DNA of 64,000 nt from Gallibacterium melopsittaci (GTDB lineage: Bacteria > Pseudomonadota > Gammaproteobacteria > Enterobacterales > Pasteurellaceae), in NCBI RefSeq assembly GCF_042433085.1, contig NZ_JBHLWA010000004.1:62001-126000 (forward strand). The letters run 5' to 3'. Positions 1 through 10,300 of this stretch are shown here, in pieces; position 1 is the first letter of the stretch, and each line of letters opens with the position of its first letter. Below the pieces are notes generated by a model, which was not told the origin of the DNA, did no database searches, and saw only the letters and a list, made by a program, of their open reading frames with translations. The position numbers and the translations under genes are program-made.

Positions 1-3000
1 ACTACTCTAAAGGCTATGTCAAAATTGGTGATTTATGGTATGAAGACAACCCAGAGGTTGTTAAATACGATAGAGATGGTGTGCCTAGTTTAGTTAATGA
101 ACAAACAGAAGGTTTATCAGAGGATAACTTAAAGTCAACGGTAAAAAGTTCTGTCTTCGACCCTGCCAATGCTGTGCTTTCTCTTGTCAATGCCGAAAAA
201 CAAGCCTCAGGAGATGCTACGGTTCAAAAAGCATCGACAAAAACCACAACGGTTTTACAAAACCTCACTGCTGCTTTAAAAGTAGATTCGGCAAGTTCTG
301 ACCCCGTAGCACGCCAAAACTCAGTAGCCACACTCATTGGTCTAAAAACAGACACAGATGAACGCAAGCTCACCCAAGCCGCTACAGTGAAAGACCTCCA
401 AACCCTCGCCATAGCAGGTATGGATTTTGCGGGTAATGATGACAGTGCCAAAAACCTCGTCCATCGCAACCTCGGTGAAAAGCTCACCATCAAAGGCGAT
501 GCACCTGAAGCAGGCTTTGCAAGCGATTTTGCCAGCGCTCAGGGTAATATCCGTGTTGTCAAAGACACTACCACAGATGCAAACGGTCTTGTGATTCAGT
601 TAGCGAAAAAACTCACTAACCTCACCAGCGCAACATTTACAGATGAGTCAAATAACACAACAACTATTAACAGTGCTGGTGTCACTATCACCCCAGCAGG
701 TAATGATGCCAATCCTGTTAGCATCACCAACACTGGCATCAGCGCTGGCGGCAACAGCATCACCAATGTCGCTGATAACCCACAACAAGGCACTGATGCA
801 GCAAACAAAAACTATGTAGATTCCAAAGTAGGTAATGCCAGCTGGTCTATCGCTTCACAAACAGGCTCTGCAACAACACCTACCTCAGAAGGTGCTGTCA
901 ATGCTGGTGATACTGTGAACTTCAAAGATGGCACAGGTAGCACAGTGAAAGTGGAAGCGAAAACAGAACAAAACAAGCCAGATGCCTTTACGGTCAGCTA
1001 TGATGTCAATCAGTCTACTCTCAGTGTGAGCAACGGTGAGATTACTAATGATGCTACAGTGGGTACAACCACCTTTGCAACGGCAGAAAATGTGAAATCA
1101 ACCATCACTACCGCCGTGACTGGCGCGAAAACCAAGGTTTCCCTGGACGAAACAGATGACAGTGGTATTCTTGAACTCGCCAAGACAGAATCTACGACGA
1201 ATTTAAACGCCAATACCTATGCTCTTAAAGTCAATCAGACTAAGCTTGTAGACGCGTTAAGCGATGATTTCGCTGCGAAGTCGTTGGAATCAAACACTAT
1301 TAAATTGACTGGCAATAACACTACCTCTACACATGCAGGTATAGCATTAAATAACGCAAATGGTATCTCTTTTGCAATTACAGGGGATGGTACGGATTTA
1401 AGCACCACAGCATCTGCTACAGGGGTAAGTATTGCACTTAACAAATCCACCGAGGTCAAAAAAGATGACAATCAGGTCATCACCTCTGATGCGGTGAATA
1501 CAGCGATTACTAATTTAAATACGGTATACACTCCTCTCACTCGTGCGATTACCCTAACAGATAGTGCTAACAACAAAACCACTAGCCAAACCCTTGCGAA
1601 TGATATTAACTTCACCCTTACTGGTGATACGGATGGCACAGGTTCTCAAGGTACCATTGAGACCACAGCTAATGGCACTTCTATCAAGATGAAGGTCAAA
1701 GCAGGCTCTATTGGTACAACACAACTTGATACAGATGTGAATACCGCTATCAGCAATGCAAATTCTGCAGTGCAATCCTTTACTGTTGGGGCAGGTAGTG
1801 AAACAGCTGGCATCACTGTGGATAAAACCAATAGCCGCTTTGACATCGTGGGTGACGCCAATATCACTACTGGCGTAAGCGGTCGCAATATTTCTGTGGT
1901 ATTGAATAAGACCATTGATTTAACCAGTGAAGGCTCTATCACCGTGGGTGGCACTGTCATTACAGATAAGAGTGTCCAAGCAGGTGATAATACCTTTACC
2001 GATGACGGTTTAACCATTAAAGATGGTCCAAGTGTTACCACTACAGGCATTGATGCAGGCAACAAAGCCATCACTAATGTAGCGACCGTTTTAAGCAATA
2101 ATGCTCTTGATAGCACTAAGAAAACCAATGCCATCAATGCAGGCGATGCTGAAACTTTGGTGAACAACAGCGCGTGGAATATTAAGCTCAACACGGGTAC
2201 CGCAGGTGACAAAGACATAGGAACCGTGAATAACAAAGACTCAGTCGTCTTTAAAGATGGTACTGGTACTACCGCATCGGTAACTAAAGACGGCACTGAC
2301 TCTGAGACTTATAGTGTAGTGTTTAATGTCAACAAAGGTACTATTGGTAAAACCACAGGTGGCGACTATGAAGTCACAACTGGCGACACTGCTAATTCCT
2401 TTGTGTCTTCTGGTGATCTAGTCACTGTATTAAATGAGCTTAAAACCTCTATTGCTACAACAGATGCTAAGACTTTTGGCCTAGCCCCTGCGACTGGCAC
2501 CGCTGTGACAGCAAATCTAGGCAATACCATTAGCGTGATTGGTGCAGATACTAATATCACTACCCTTTCTGGTAACAGCGCATTAAAAATCAAGCTTAAT
2601 TCTGCCGTTGTCCTAGGTGACGGTACAGCAAATGGTAGTTTAGAGGTCAAAAACGCTGGTACATCTGGCAGTATAGCAGGTGTCAAACTCGCTGGAGGTC
2701 AAATCACCTTTACCAGCAATGAAGGCGGCTCTGCTTATCAATCCCTTGTGCTTAAATCTATCCTAAACGGTGATAAGTTACTTGATAGCAAACAGAACAA
2801 CGACCCTCGCCTCAGCTTTAATGGCAATCAGCTCGCTACTATGAAGGACGGCATGAGTTTTCATGGTGATATGAATAGCTCAGGTGCTAGTAATGGCGAT
2901 GGCTCTGCATTCAACCTCGCCCTAAACAAGCAGTTAAAGCTTTATGGTAACTACAACGACACACTCACTAATTTAACAACAGGTAATATCGCTGTCGTAT

Positions 3001-4328
3001 CCAATGGCTCAGATACACTTACCCTAAAATTAGCGAAGAATCTTCGTGATATGAATTCTATTGGGTTTGGTACTACAACCATTGGAAGTGGTTCAAGTCC
3101 TACTGTTTTGATGAAATTACAAGCTGCTCCAGCGAGTACTTCGTCACCTATCCTAAATCTTGTAGGAGCGAATAACACTGCAGTTCGTATCAATGGGGTG
3201 GCGACAGATACCTTGAAGTATGGATACAAACAACAAGGCCAGGATCAGGTTCAGTATTTTGACAAGACTCTCTCCCCTGAAGAGATTAAAACAGAATTTA
3301 GTGATCCTAATTTGGTATCATTCGTCGGTAAGAAATTCGCCACCAAAGCGGATGACGATGCGGCAAGTATCGGTGATTTGAAAGCTTACTCAGATGAAGC
3401 AACGCGCGTGATAGATGGCAATATCAACAATCTTCGTTATGGTCTACGAACTCGGAATGACACAAGTAGCTTTGACTATGCTTATAGCCCATTAGGTAGT
3501 ACAGCTGGTGAAGGTAATACCATCCTCGTCACTGGTACGAATATTACCGCCAAAGCCTCAGGTAATGAGTCAAATCCTACACTAGATCTCAGTCTAAATA
3601 AAGATATTGTGCTAGGGGATAATAATGGTAACGGAGCCACTATCACCTTGAATGGCGATCAGGCGCATGAGCAAATTCTCTTAGATGCGAACAATAGCAA
3701 GATTGATATCAAAAATGGCGATAGGGAACGCATTACCTTAGATGGTGTTGATGGTACGATTAAATTTACAGACAAAGATGGCGCCACAACCAACAGTATC
3801 GGTCTAAGCAACGACAAGACTGCTGATCTTGAGGGCAATCAGACTAATCGTCTCACCACAGGGGATACACCTGTCGCCACCATGAAAGATGGTCTCAAGT
3901 TTGCTGGTAACAGTACTGATTCGGCAGACATCATCAAGCGCAAGCTTAATGAACAGCTCCAAGTCAAAGGCGGTATGATTGTTGACAAAACAAACATCGC
4001 AAAAGACACAACAGATGCAAACACCTATGTCGATGTAGATACATTAAGTAAGGCCCTAATCGTGAAGCTCGCACGTGATTTAACAGGCTTGCGTAGTGCG
4101 ACATTTGAGACTATTAAAGACGATGGCACAGTGGACACTAGCAAACCACAAACCACCATTAATGGCGACGGCATCACCATCACTAAATCCGCTGCTGATA
4201 CCAACAAATCTGTCAGCCTCACTGAGGAAGGTCTAGATAACGGTGGTAACACTATCAAAGGCATTACCAGCGTGATGAATGATACTACCACAGGTGGGGG
4301 GGGGGTCGAGTGGTACGCAAAATGGTAG
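1..4328 (+). CDS. Trimeric autotransporter adhesin, N-terminal frame (partial; frame ends just after a poly-G tract)
   Basis: The reading frame is open from base 3, so the true start lies upstream of the window; a GTG at 81 is only an internal codon. The product is a low-complexity Ser/Thr/Asn/Gly/Asp-rich repeat protein typical of YadA/Hia-type trimeric adhesin stalks and heads. Visible modules are connector motifs such as DAANKNYVDSK followed by Trp-containing blocks (ASWSIAS, SAWNIKL), repeats of the type GITITPAG...NGGNTI, and LTSATF/LKLAKNL strands. After a run of ten G (4296-4305) this frame reads 8 more residues and stops at 4328. The continuation (HIM-like connectors, heads, membrane anchor) is in the +1 frame from 4279. 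With nine G, 3-11733 would be one frame of about 3,909 residues. No alternative function is plausible. The OFF state may be real phase variation or a homopolymer sequencing error. Confidence 0.9.
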   Translation, partial: YSKGYVKIGDLWYEDNPEVVKYDRDGVPSLVNEQTEGLSEDNLKSTVKSSVFDPANAVLSLVNAEKQASGDATVQKASTKTTTVLQNLTAALKVDSASSDPVARQNSVATLIGLKTDTDERKLTQAATVKDLQTLAIAGMDFAGNDDSAKNLVHRNLGEKLTIKGDAPEAGFASDFASAQGNIRVVKDTTTDANGLVIQLAKKLTNLTSATFTDESNNTTTINSAGVTITPAGNDANPVSITNTGISAGGNSITNVADNPQQGTDAANKNYVDSKVGNASWSIASQTGSATTPTSEGAVNAGDTVNFKDGTGSTVKVEAKTEQNKPDAFTVSYDVNQSTLSVSNGEITNDATVGTTTFATAENVKSTITTAVTGAKTKVSLDETDDSGILELAKTESTTNLNANTYALKVNQTKLVDALSDDFAAKSLESNTIKLTGNNTTSTHAGIALNNANGISFAITGDGTDLSTTASATGVSIALNKSTEVKKDDNQVITSDAVNTAITNLNTVYTPLTRAITLTDSANNKTTSQTLANDINFTLTGDTDGTGSQGTIETTANGTSIKMKVKAGSIGTTQLDTDVNTAISNANSAVQSFTVGAGSETAGITVDKTNSRFDIVGDANITTGVSGRNISVVLNKTIDLTSEGSITVGGTVITDKSVQAGDNTFTDDGLTIKDGPSVTTTGIDAGNKAITNVATVLSNNALDSTKKTNAINAGDAETLVNNSAWNIKLNTGTAGDKDIGTVNNKDSVVFKDGTGTTASVTKDGTDSETYSVVFNVNKGTIGKTTGGDYEVTTGDTANSFVSSGDLVTVLNELKTSIATTDAKTFGLAPATGTAVTANLGNTISVIGADTNITTLSGNSALKIKLNSAVVLGDGTANGSLEVKNAGTSGSIAGVKLAGGQITFTSNEGGSAYQSLVLKSILNGDKLLDSKQNNDPRLSFNGNQLATMKDGMSFHGDMNSSGASNGDGSAFNLALNKQLKLYGNYNDTLTNLTTGNIAVVSNGSDTLTLKLAKNLRDMNSIGFGTTTIGSGSSPTVLMKLQAAPASTSSPILNLVGANNTAVRINGVATDTLKYGYKQQGQDQVQYFDKTLSPEEIKTEFSDPNLVSFVGKKFATKADDDAASIGDLKAYSDEATRVIDGNINNLRYGLRTRNDTSSFDYAYSPLGSTAGEGNTILVTGTNITAKASGNESNPTLDLSLNKDIVLGDNNGNGATITLNGDQAHEQILLDANNSKIDIKNGDRERITLDGVDGTIKFTDKDGATTNSIGLSNDKTADLEGNQTNRLTTGDTPVATMKDGLKFAGNSTDSADIIKRKLNEQLQVKGGMIVDKTNIAKDTTDANTYVDVDTLSKALIVKLARDLTGLRSATFETIKDDGTVDTSKPQTTINGDGITITKSAADTNKSVSLTEEGLDNGGNTIKGITSVMNDTTTGGGGVEWYAKW

Positions 4329-7300
4329 CACTGATAGCGACAAACCAAATAGTGATGAGAACACCTTCCTGACTACCTTGCGTGGTTTCAATAGTAGTGA
4401 TGCCACAGCAGGAGGTGGTGCTGAGAAACTTAATAGCGCAGCTACTGTAAGCGATTTACAAAAACTCGCAAACTCTCCCCTCTTCTTTAGTGCAGATAAC
4501 TATGCCACTGGTACTGCAGACACTTATATTAAACGCCTGCTCGGTGAGCGTGTGGCGATAAAGACTGCTGAATTTGGCTGGGATGGCAGCACATTGGGCA
4601 ATTACCCGGGCACTATAGGGGCGAACTCTTATAGTGGCACCAACCTCGCTGCTGTAGTAAGAAATGGCGAGATAGTATTAGGCTTTAAAGATCAGCCACT
4701 CTTTAATACCGTGGCTATCGGCACCACTGGCAGTGGTAATAGCATCACCATCAGCAAGGTCACTGGTACAAAACCTGAGGGCAGTAGTGACAATGCACCA
4801 CCTGCTATCCAATTGGGTGATACAAATAACAACCCAGTTCAAGTCAAGAATATCGCCACACCAGCTGACGCTAACGATGCGGTGAATAAATCCTATGTGG
4901 ATGGCAAGCTCAGCGATGCAGCATGGACGATTGGCGCTACGGTCAACAGCGCTACTGGTGTCACAACCCCTAGCACGTCTGTGAACAAAGGTGACGTGGT
5001 TAACTTCAACAATGGCACAGGTACCACCGCTGCTGTCTCTGTCACCACAGATAGTAAAGACACCTTTAGCGTGGCCTTTAATGTGAATGAGGCGAAGTTA
5101 AAGAAAGATGAAAAAACAGGTGCAATCGAAATCGACATAACGAATGGTAATCCAGATACTCATAGCTATGCCACTGCGCAAAATGTGGCTGATATGATTA
5201 ACAATCTGGGTACGACTGTTAGCACATCAACTTTCGGTCTCAAAGCAGGCGATGGTAACACGGTCACCAATACACTTGGCAATACCGTAACCGTCAAAGG
5301 AGCAGATAGCAATATCTCTACCAAAGTTGTCAAGAAAACAGGGGATATGAAATCTGATGAACTCCAAATTGAGTTGAATAAAACATTAAATTTAGGTAAT
5401 GACGGTAGCATCACCACTGGCGCCACCACAGTCGATAATTCTGGTGTTGCTGTGGGTAATAATGTCAAACTCGGCAATACTGGCTTAACCATCACCAATG
5501 GTCCTAGTGTAACCTCAACAGGCATTGATGCAGGCAGCAAAACCATCACTAATGTCGCCGCAGGTAGCCTAGAAAGCAGCTCTACACAAGCGGTAAATGG
5601 CGCTCAAATCGGTAATCTGGCAACCACTCTCGGCCTCACATTAGATACTGCGAAAACTGGCTTTACTACACCAAGTTTTACTGCCGTAACTGCTTCTGCT
5701 GATAGTGGTAAGACAGCCGCAGCACCGACCTCTTACAAAGGAGCGATTGATGACCTCACCAAGGCCGTTAATAAGGGACTCGTCTTCAAAGGCGAAAGTG
5801 CATCATCAGCAATCACCAAACAACTCGGTGAGACACTTGAGTTTAGTTCTGATGATAGTACTGACAAAGCTTGGAAAGGTAGCAATATCCAAGTCACTAG
5901 TACAACTGGTGGCAAGGTGAATATCAATCTCAAAGAGCTCAGTGCAATTAGTGATGAGAACAATGCAGATAACTCTGCGCTCACCACAGGAACTGTCGTC
6001 AAGAACTACGTAGAAAGCAAGCTCGCCGCTTCTGCCCAACAGTACCAAGGCGATAATAAAGAGTCAGGCAAACAAACTCTTGTCACCATCAAACGCACAC
6101 CTAGTGACATCCTCGGTATCAAGGGTGGTGCTACAGGCAATTTAACAGACGGCAATATCGGTACAGTTGCTGATGCAGCCACTGGTGCAATTACCATTAA
6201 GCTCGCTGAGAAGGTGAATCTCGGTGCGAATGGTAGCCTCACTATCGATGGCTCTGTCTTAGACAATACGGGCCTCACAGCCACAAAAGTCATCGTCGGT
6301 GGCACAGGTGGTGTAGAAATCACCAAAGTTGAGGGTAATCAGGGCTCTGCTAATGTCGCACCGCCTGCTATCCAATTAGGTGCAACAGGTACACCTGTAC
6401 AAGTGAAGAATATCGCTAACCCTGTCGATGATAATGATGCGGTAAATAAGAAATTCCTCACCGATCAAATCGCTGCTTCTGCTCAACAATACCAAGGCGA
6501 TAACACTATCGGTGGAAATGGCGACGACAAGAATAACCTCGTCACTATCTCTCGCACACCAGCCAATCCTTTAGGTATCAAAGGTGGTGCGACAGATTAC
6601 AGTGAGGAAAATAACCTTGCCGTTATTGCAGATAGTAAAGTAGGTACGCTAACTCTACGTTTAGCTAAAGCGCTCAAAGGACTCACTAGTGCCACCTATA
6701 CCAAAGCAGCAACAACCTCTGACCCTGCCGTCACTACCGTGGTAGATGGTAGCGGTATTACCATCACACCTAACAAAGGTGTTGGCAATACTAAGCCTGA
6801 CACGAATAAGACAGTCAGCCTCACTAAGGATGGCCTTAATAATGGTGACAACACTATTCAAAACGTGAAGAGCGTCTTGGATGGCAAGGAAGTTGCAGGT
6901 GGATCTACCGAGGATTCAAAAACAGTACCTAATGCCACTAATCCAAATACGTTCCTTACTACGTTGCGTGGATTTACCACTGAGAGTAACGCTGATAAGC
7001 TTAATAGTGGTGCAACCGTGGGAGATTTACAAAAACTTGCGAATTCTCCACTCTTCTTTAGCGCAGATAACTACGTCAACACGGAGAACAACACTTATGT
7101 AGCGAAAAAACTCGGTGAACGTTTATCTATTAATGCAGGTTCGTTTAATTACAATTCTAAAGATGTGACTGCTCACAGTGTAGGCTCAACCTCTTATAGT
7201 AATTCCAACCTCGCTGTGGTGGTAAATGATGGTAATTTACTCATCGGCTTTAAAGACCAACCACTCTTTAACACAATTGCAGTGGGTACTACTGGTACAG

Positions 7301-10300
7301 GAAACAGTGTGGTGATTCAGAAAGTCGATGGAAAAGCACCAGAGGGAGAAAAAAACACACCTCCTGCTATCCAATTGGGTGATACAAATAATAACCCAGT
7401 TCAAGTGAAGAACGTCGCCACACCTGCAGACGGTAACGATGCAGTGAACAAATCTTATGCGGATAAGCTCGCTGCAGCCGCAACCACCAAAGTGACTGGT
7501 GACGGCGCCTCTGTTGTCAGCTCAACAAAAGCAAACGATGGCTCAACAACTTACAATGTCCATGTCGACAAGGTTATCCAGTTCACAGATACCAGTGGTA
7601 ATGCGCTTGTCGAGAAAGGCGGTAAGTTCTATGTGGCAAATAAGGACGGTCAAGTGCCTTTAACCGAGGAAGGTAAGCCAGACAGCAAGAAAGAGGTTGC
7701 TGCTAGCGATGTTCGCATCAAGCTGGTTAATCCTGTGACAGGAGCAGGTGCTGCTGCCCCTGTATTGGGTAATGTCGGTGCGGGTAGCGTGACAGAGGAC
7801 TCTACCGATGCAATTAATGGCGGACAACTCTATAGTATCCAAAAAGATGTTTTAGGCTATACAGAAGAAACTAAAAACGGGAAAAAAACAGGCAACTTAG
7901 TTGCACCTACCTTTACCGCAGTAACAGCTGGTGGTACTGGCACTGATCCAAATACCGAAGCACCGACAACATTTGCTGGTGCGATTAATCAACTCACTAC
8001 CGCAGCGAATAAAGGTCGTGTGTATGCAGGGGATGTATTGGTGAAAGACTCTGATGATACGGATACTGGCCGTAAGAACGAGTTTACTCGCCAGCTTGGT
8101 GAAACACTCAATATTAAGGGCGGTGTGACTGACGCAACTAAACTCAGTGATGATAATATCGGCGTAGTCTCAAATGGTAAAGACACCTTGACGGTGAAAC
8201 TTGCCAAAGAGTTAACAGGTCTCACCAGTGCAGAGTTCACCGATGCTGATGGTAACACCTCTACAGTAGAAGGCGGTCAAACCACTTATACTTCTAAGGC
8301 TACGACAACTGCTGATGGTGCTACTAAACAAACCACCACAACAGTAGGCAAAGATGGTATCACCATCACCTCAACCACCACACCTAAAGAAGGCAGTGAT
8401 AATGCCACTAAAACAACCGTTAGCCTTACTGAAGACGGCCTCAATAACGGTGGTAATGCCATTACAGGTGTGAAGAGTGCTGTTGAAGACATGAAAGTCA
8501 CAGCACCTGACGGTACAGATGATAGTGAGAAAAACGGCGATAATTTGAAAAATCCGACTTTCGCACAACGTCTTGAAGCAGCAGCAAAAGATGACACTGC
8601 AAAAGGCAGTGCAGTGAATGTGGAAGACTTGTACAATGCCTCTCAAGAAGCGTCTAAAGCTGCAGCCGCTGCCAAGACTGTTGTGAAAGGCGCAGGTGCC
8701 GCCGTTGTTAGCAAAACCACAGGCGCTCAAGACCAAGATATTTACGAAGTGAAGGTTGAGCAAGCGGTGACTTATACAGATGCACAAGGTAACAAACTGG
8801 TCAAAGGCGCTGACGGCGAATGGTACAAAGAAGACGACCTTAAAGGTAAGGCGTATATTCCTAGTGCTGATCCTACCGAGAAAGGCACTTGGATGGAAGT
8901 GGGTGAGGATGGCTCATTAAAAACAACAACTGCCCCTACCAAAGCCACACCTGTATCGATGAAACTCGTCAATGCAGATGGTACAACCACAACCGCTACA
9001 CAATTAGGCAATGTTGCCAGTGCGATTGGTGGTGTAACAGCTGACAAAGATGGCAACAACACCTTTATGGATAACTTGAAGAAAGTCGGTTCCAAAGGCG
9101 ATGATGCGATTGATGCCAATAGCGCTGTAACCACCCAAGACCTCAAAAACTTGGCAGATACTGGCTTTAAACTCATGACTAGCGGTCAGGGTGAAAATCC
9201 AGCGCAAACCGTGAAGATGGGCGATACTATCAACGTGGTGAACGGTGCGAATACCAAGGTTTCTGCGATTACAAGTGCTAACGGTGTTCATACCTATAGC
9301 ATCAATGTAGATGGATTGCCTATGGCATTTAAGGACGCTGAGGGTAACCCACTCGTGAAAGTCGGTGATAAGTTCTATAAAGCCTCTGATATTGGCACGG
9401 ATGGTAAACTAAAAACCGATGCCGAACCAGCAACACCTGCTGCGGTGACTTTGTTGGATAAAGATGGCAGCGTTCCTGCTGATGGTCAAAAATTGGCGGG
9501 TATTCAGTCTTCTGTGAAGGATGTGACTGTATTAAACGACCCATCAAAACCTGGTAGTGGACCAAAAGCTAATGCAACTTTTGCGGATAAACTGGCTACA
9601 GCCGCCGCCGATGACAAGCTCAAAAACGCTGCCGTCAATGTCAGCGATTTGAACGAGGTCTCTAAACGTGCAGAAAAAGCTAATAAAGCTGCGGAGAATG
9701 CACAAGCAACAGCGAGCAAAGGCTTTAACGTCAAAGTCAGCGCAGATGGTGGTAACTCGAGTACAACTTTCTCTGGCACTGATGGCGACAATATCGCTCC
9801 GGGAGAATCGATTGAGTTTGTTGCTGGCAAGAATGTCACTCTTGATCAAAGCGAAGGCAAGATTAAGATTTCGACTAATGACCAAGCGATTGTGAACAAT
9901 ACCGTTCTACCTGTGGATTATGTGGTTGAAACTAAAGATGATAAAGGCAACGTGACCGCTCGTGAGAAAGTCTACAAAGGGGCTGATGGCTTCTTCTACA
10001 AAGACGCTATCCTTGCGCAAAATGTAGATAAAGATGGTAACTATATCAAAGATGGTGAGACTGTCTCTGCCCAAAACTCTCGCGTAGACATGAAGAACAT
10101 CACCACCGCTGTCCAAAACCCTGATGGTACATTCACTAATGCGACTAAGCTTACCAATATAGCTGATGGTTTGATTACAGAAAACTCCACTGACGCAATT
10201 AATGGTAGTCAACTTTACAAACTCAAAGCAGAACTTGGGGCAACGGAAGAAATCACCAAAAACTTCCATACGGTTGAAATGAAGGAATTTACAACAACCA

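Noticed and set aside
81..4348. Numerous antisense reading frames across the trimeric adhesin and fhaB
   Set aside because: They are low-complexity shadows created by the biased codon pattern of the adhesin repeats; none has a ribosome binding site or recognisable domain.
4800..7480. Repeated blocks as a CRISPR array
   Set aside because: Repeats are in-frame protein modules of differing spacing with no uniform spacers and no cas genes nearby.
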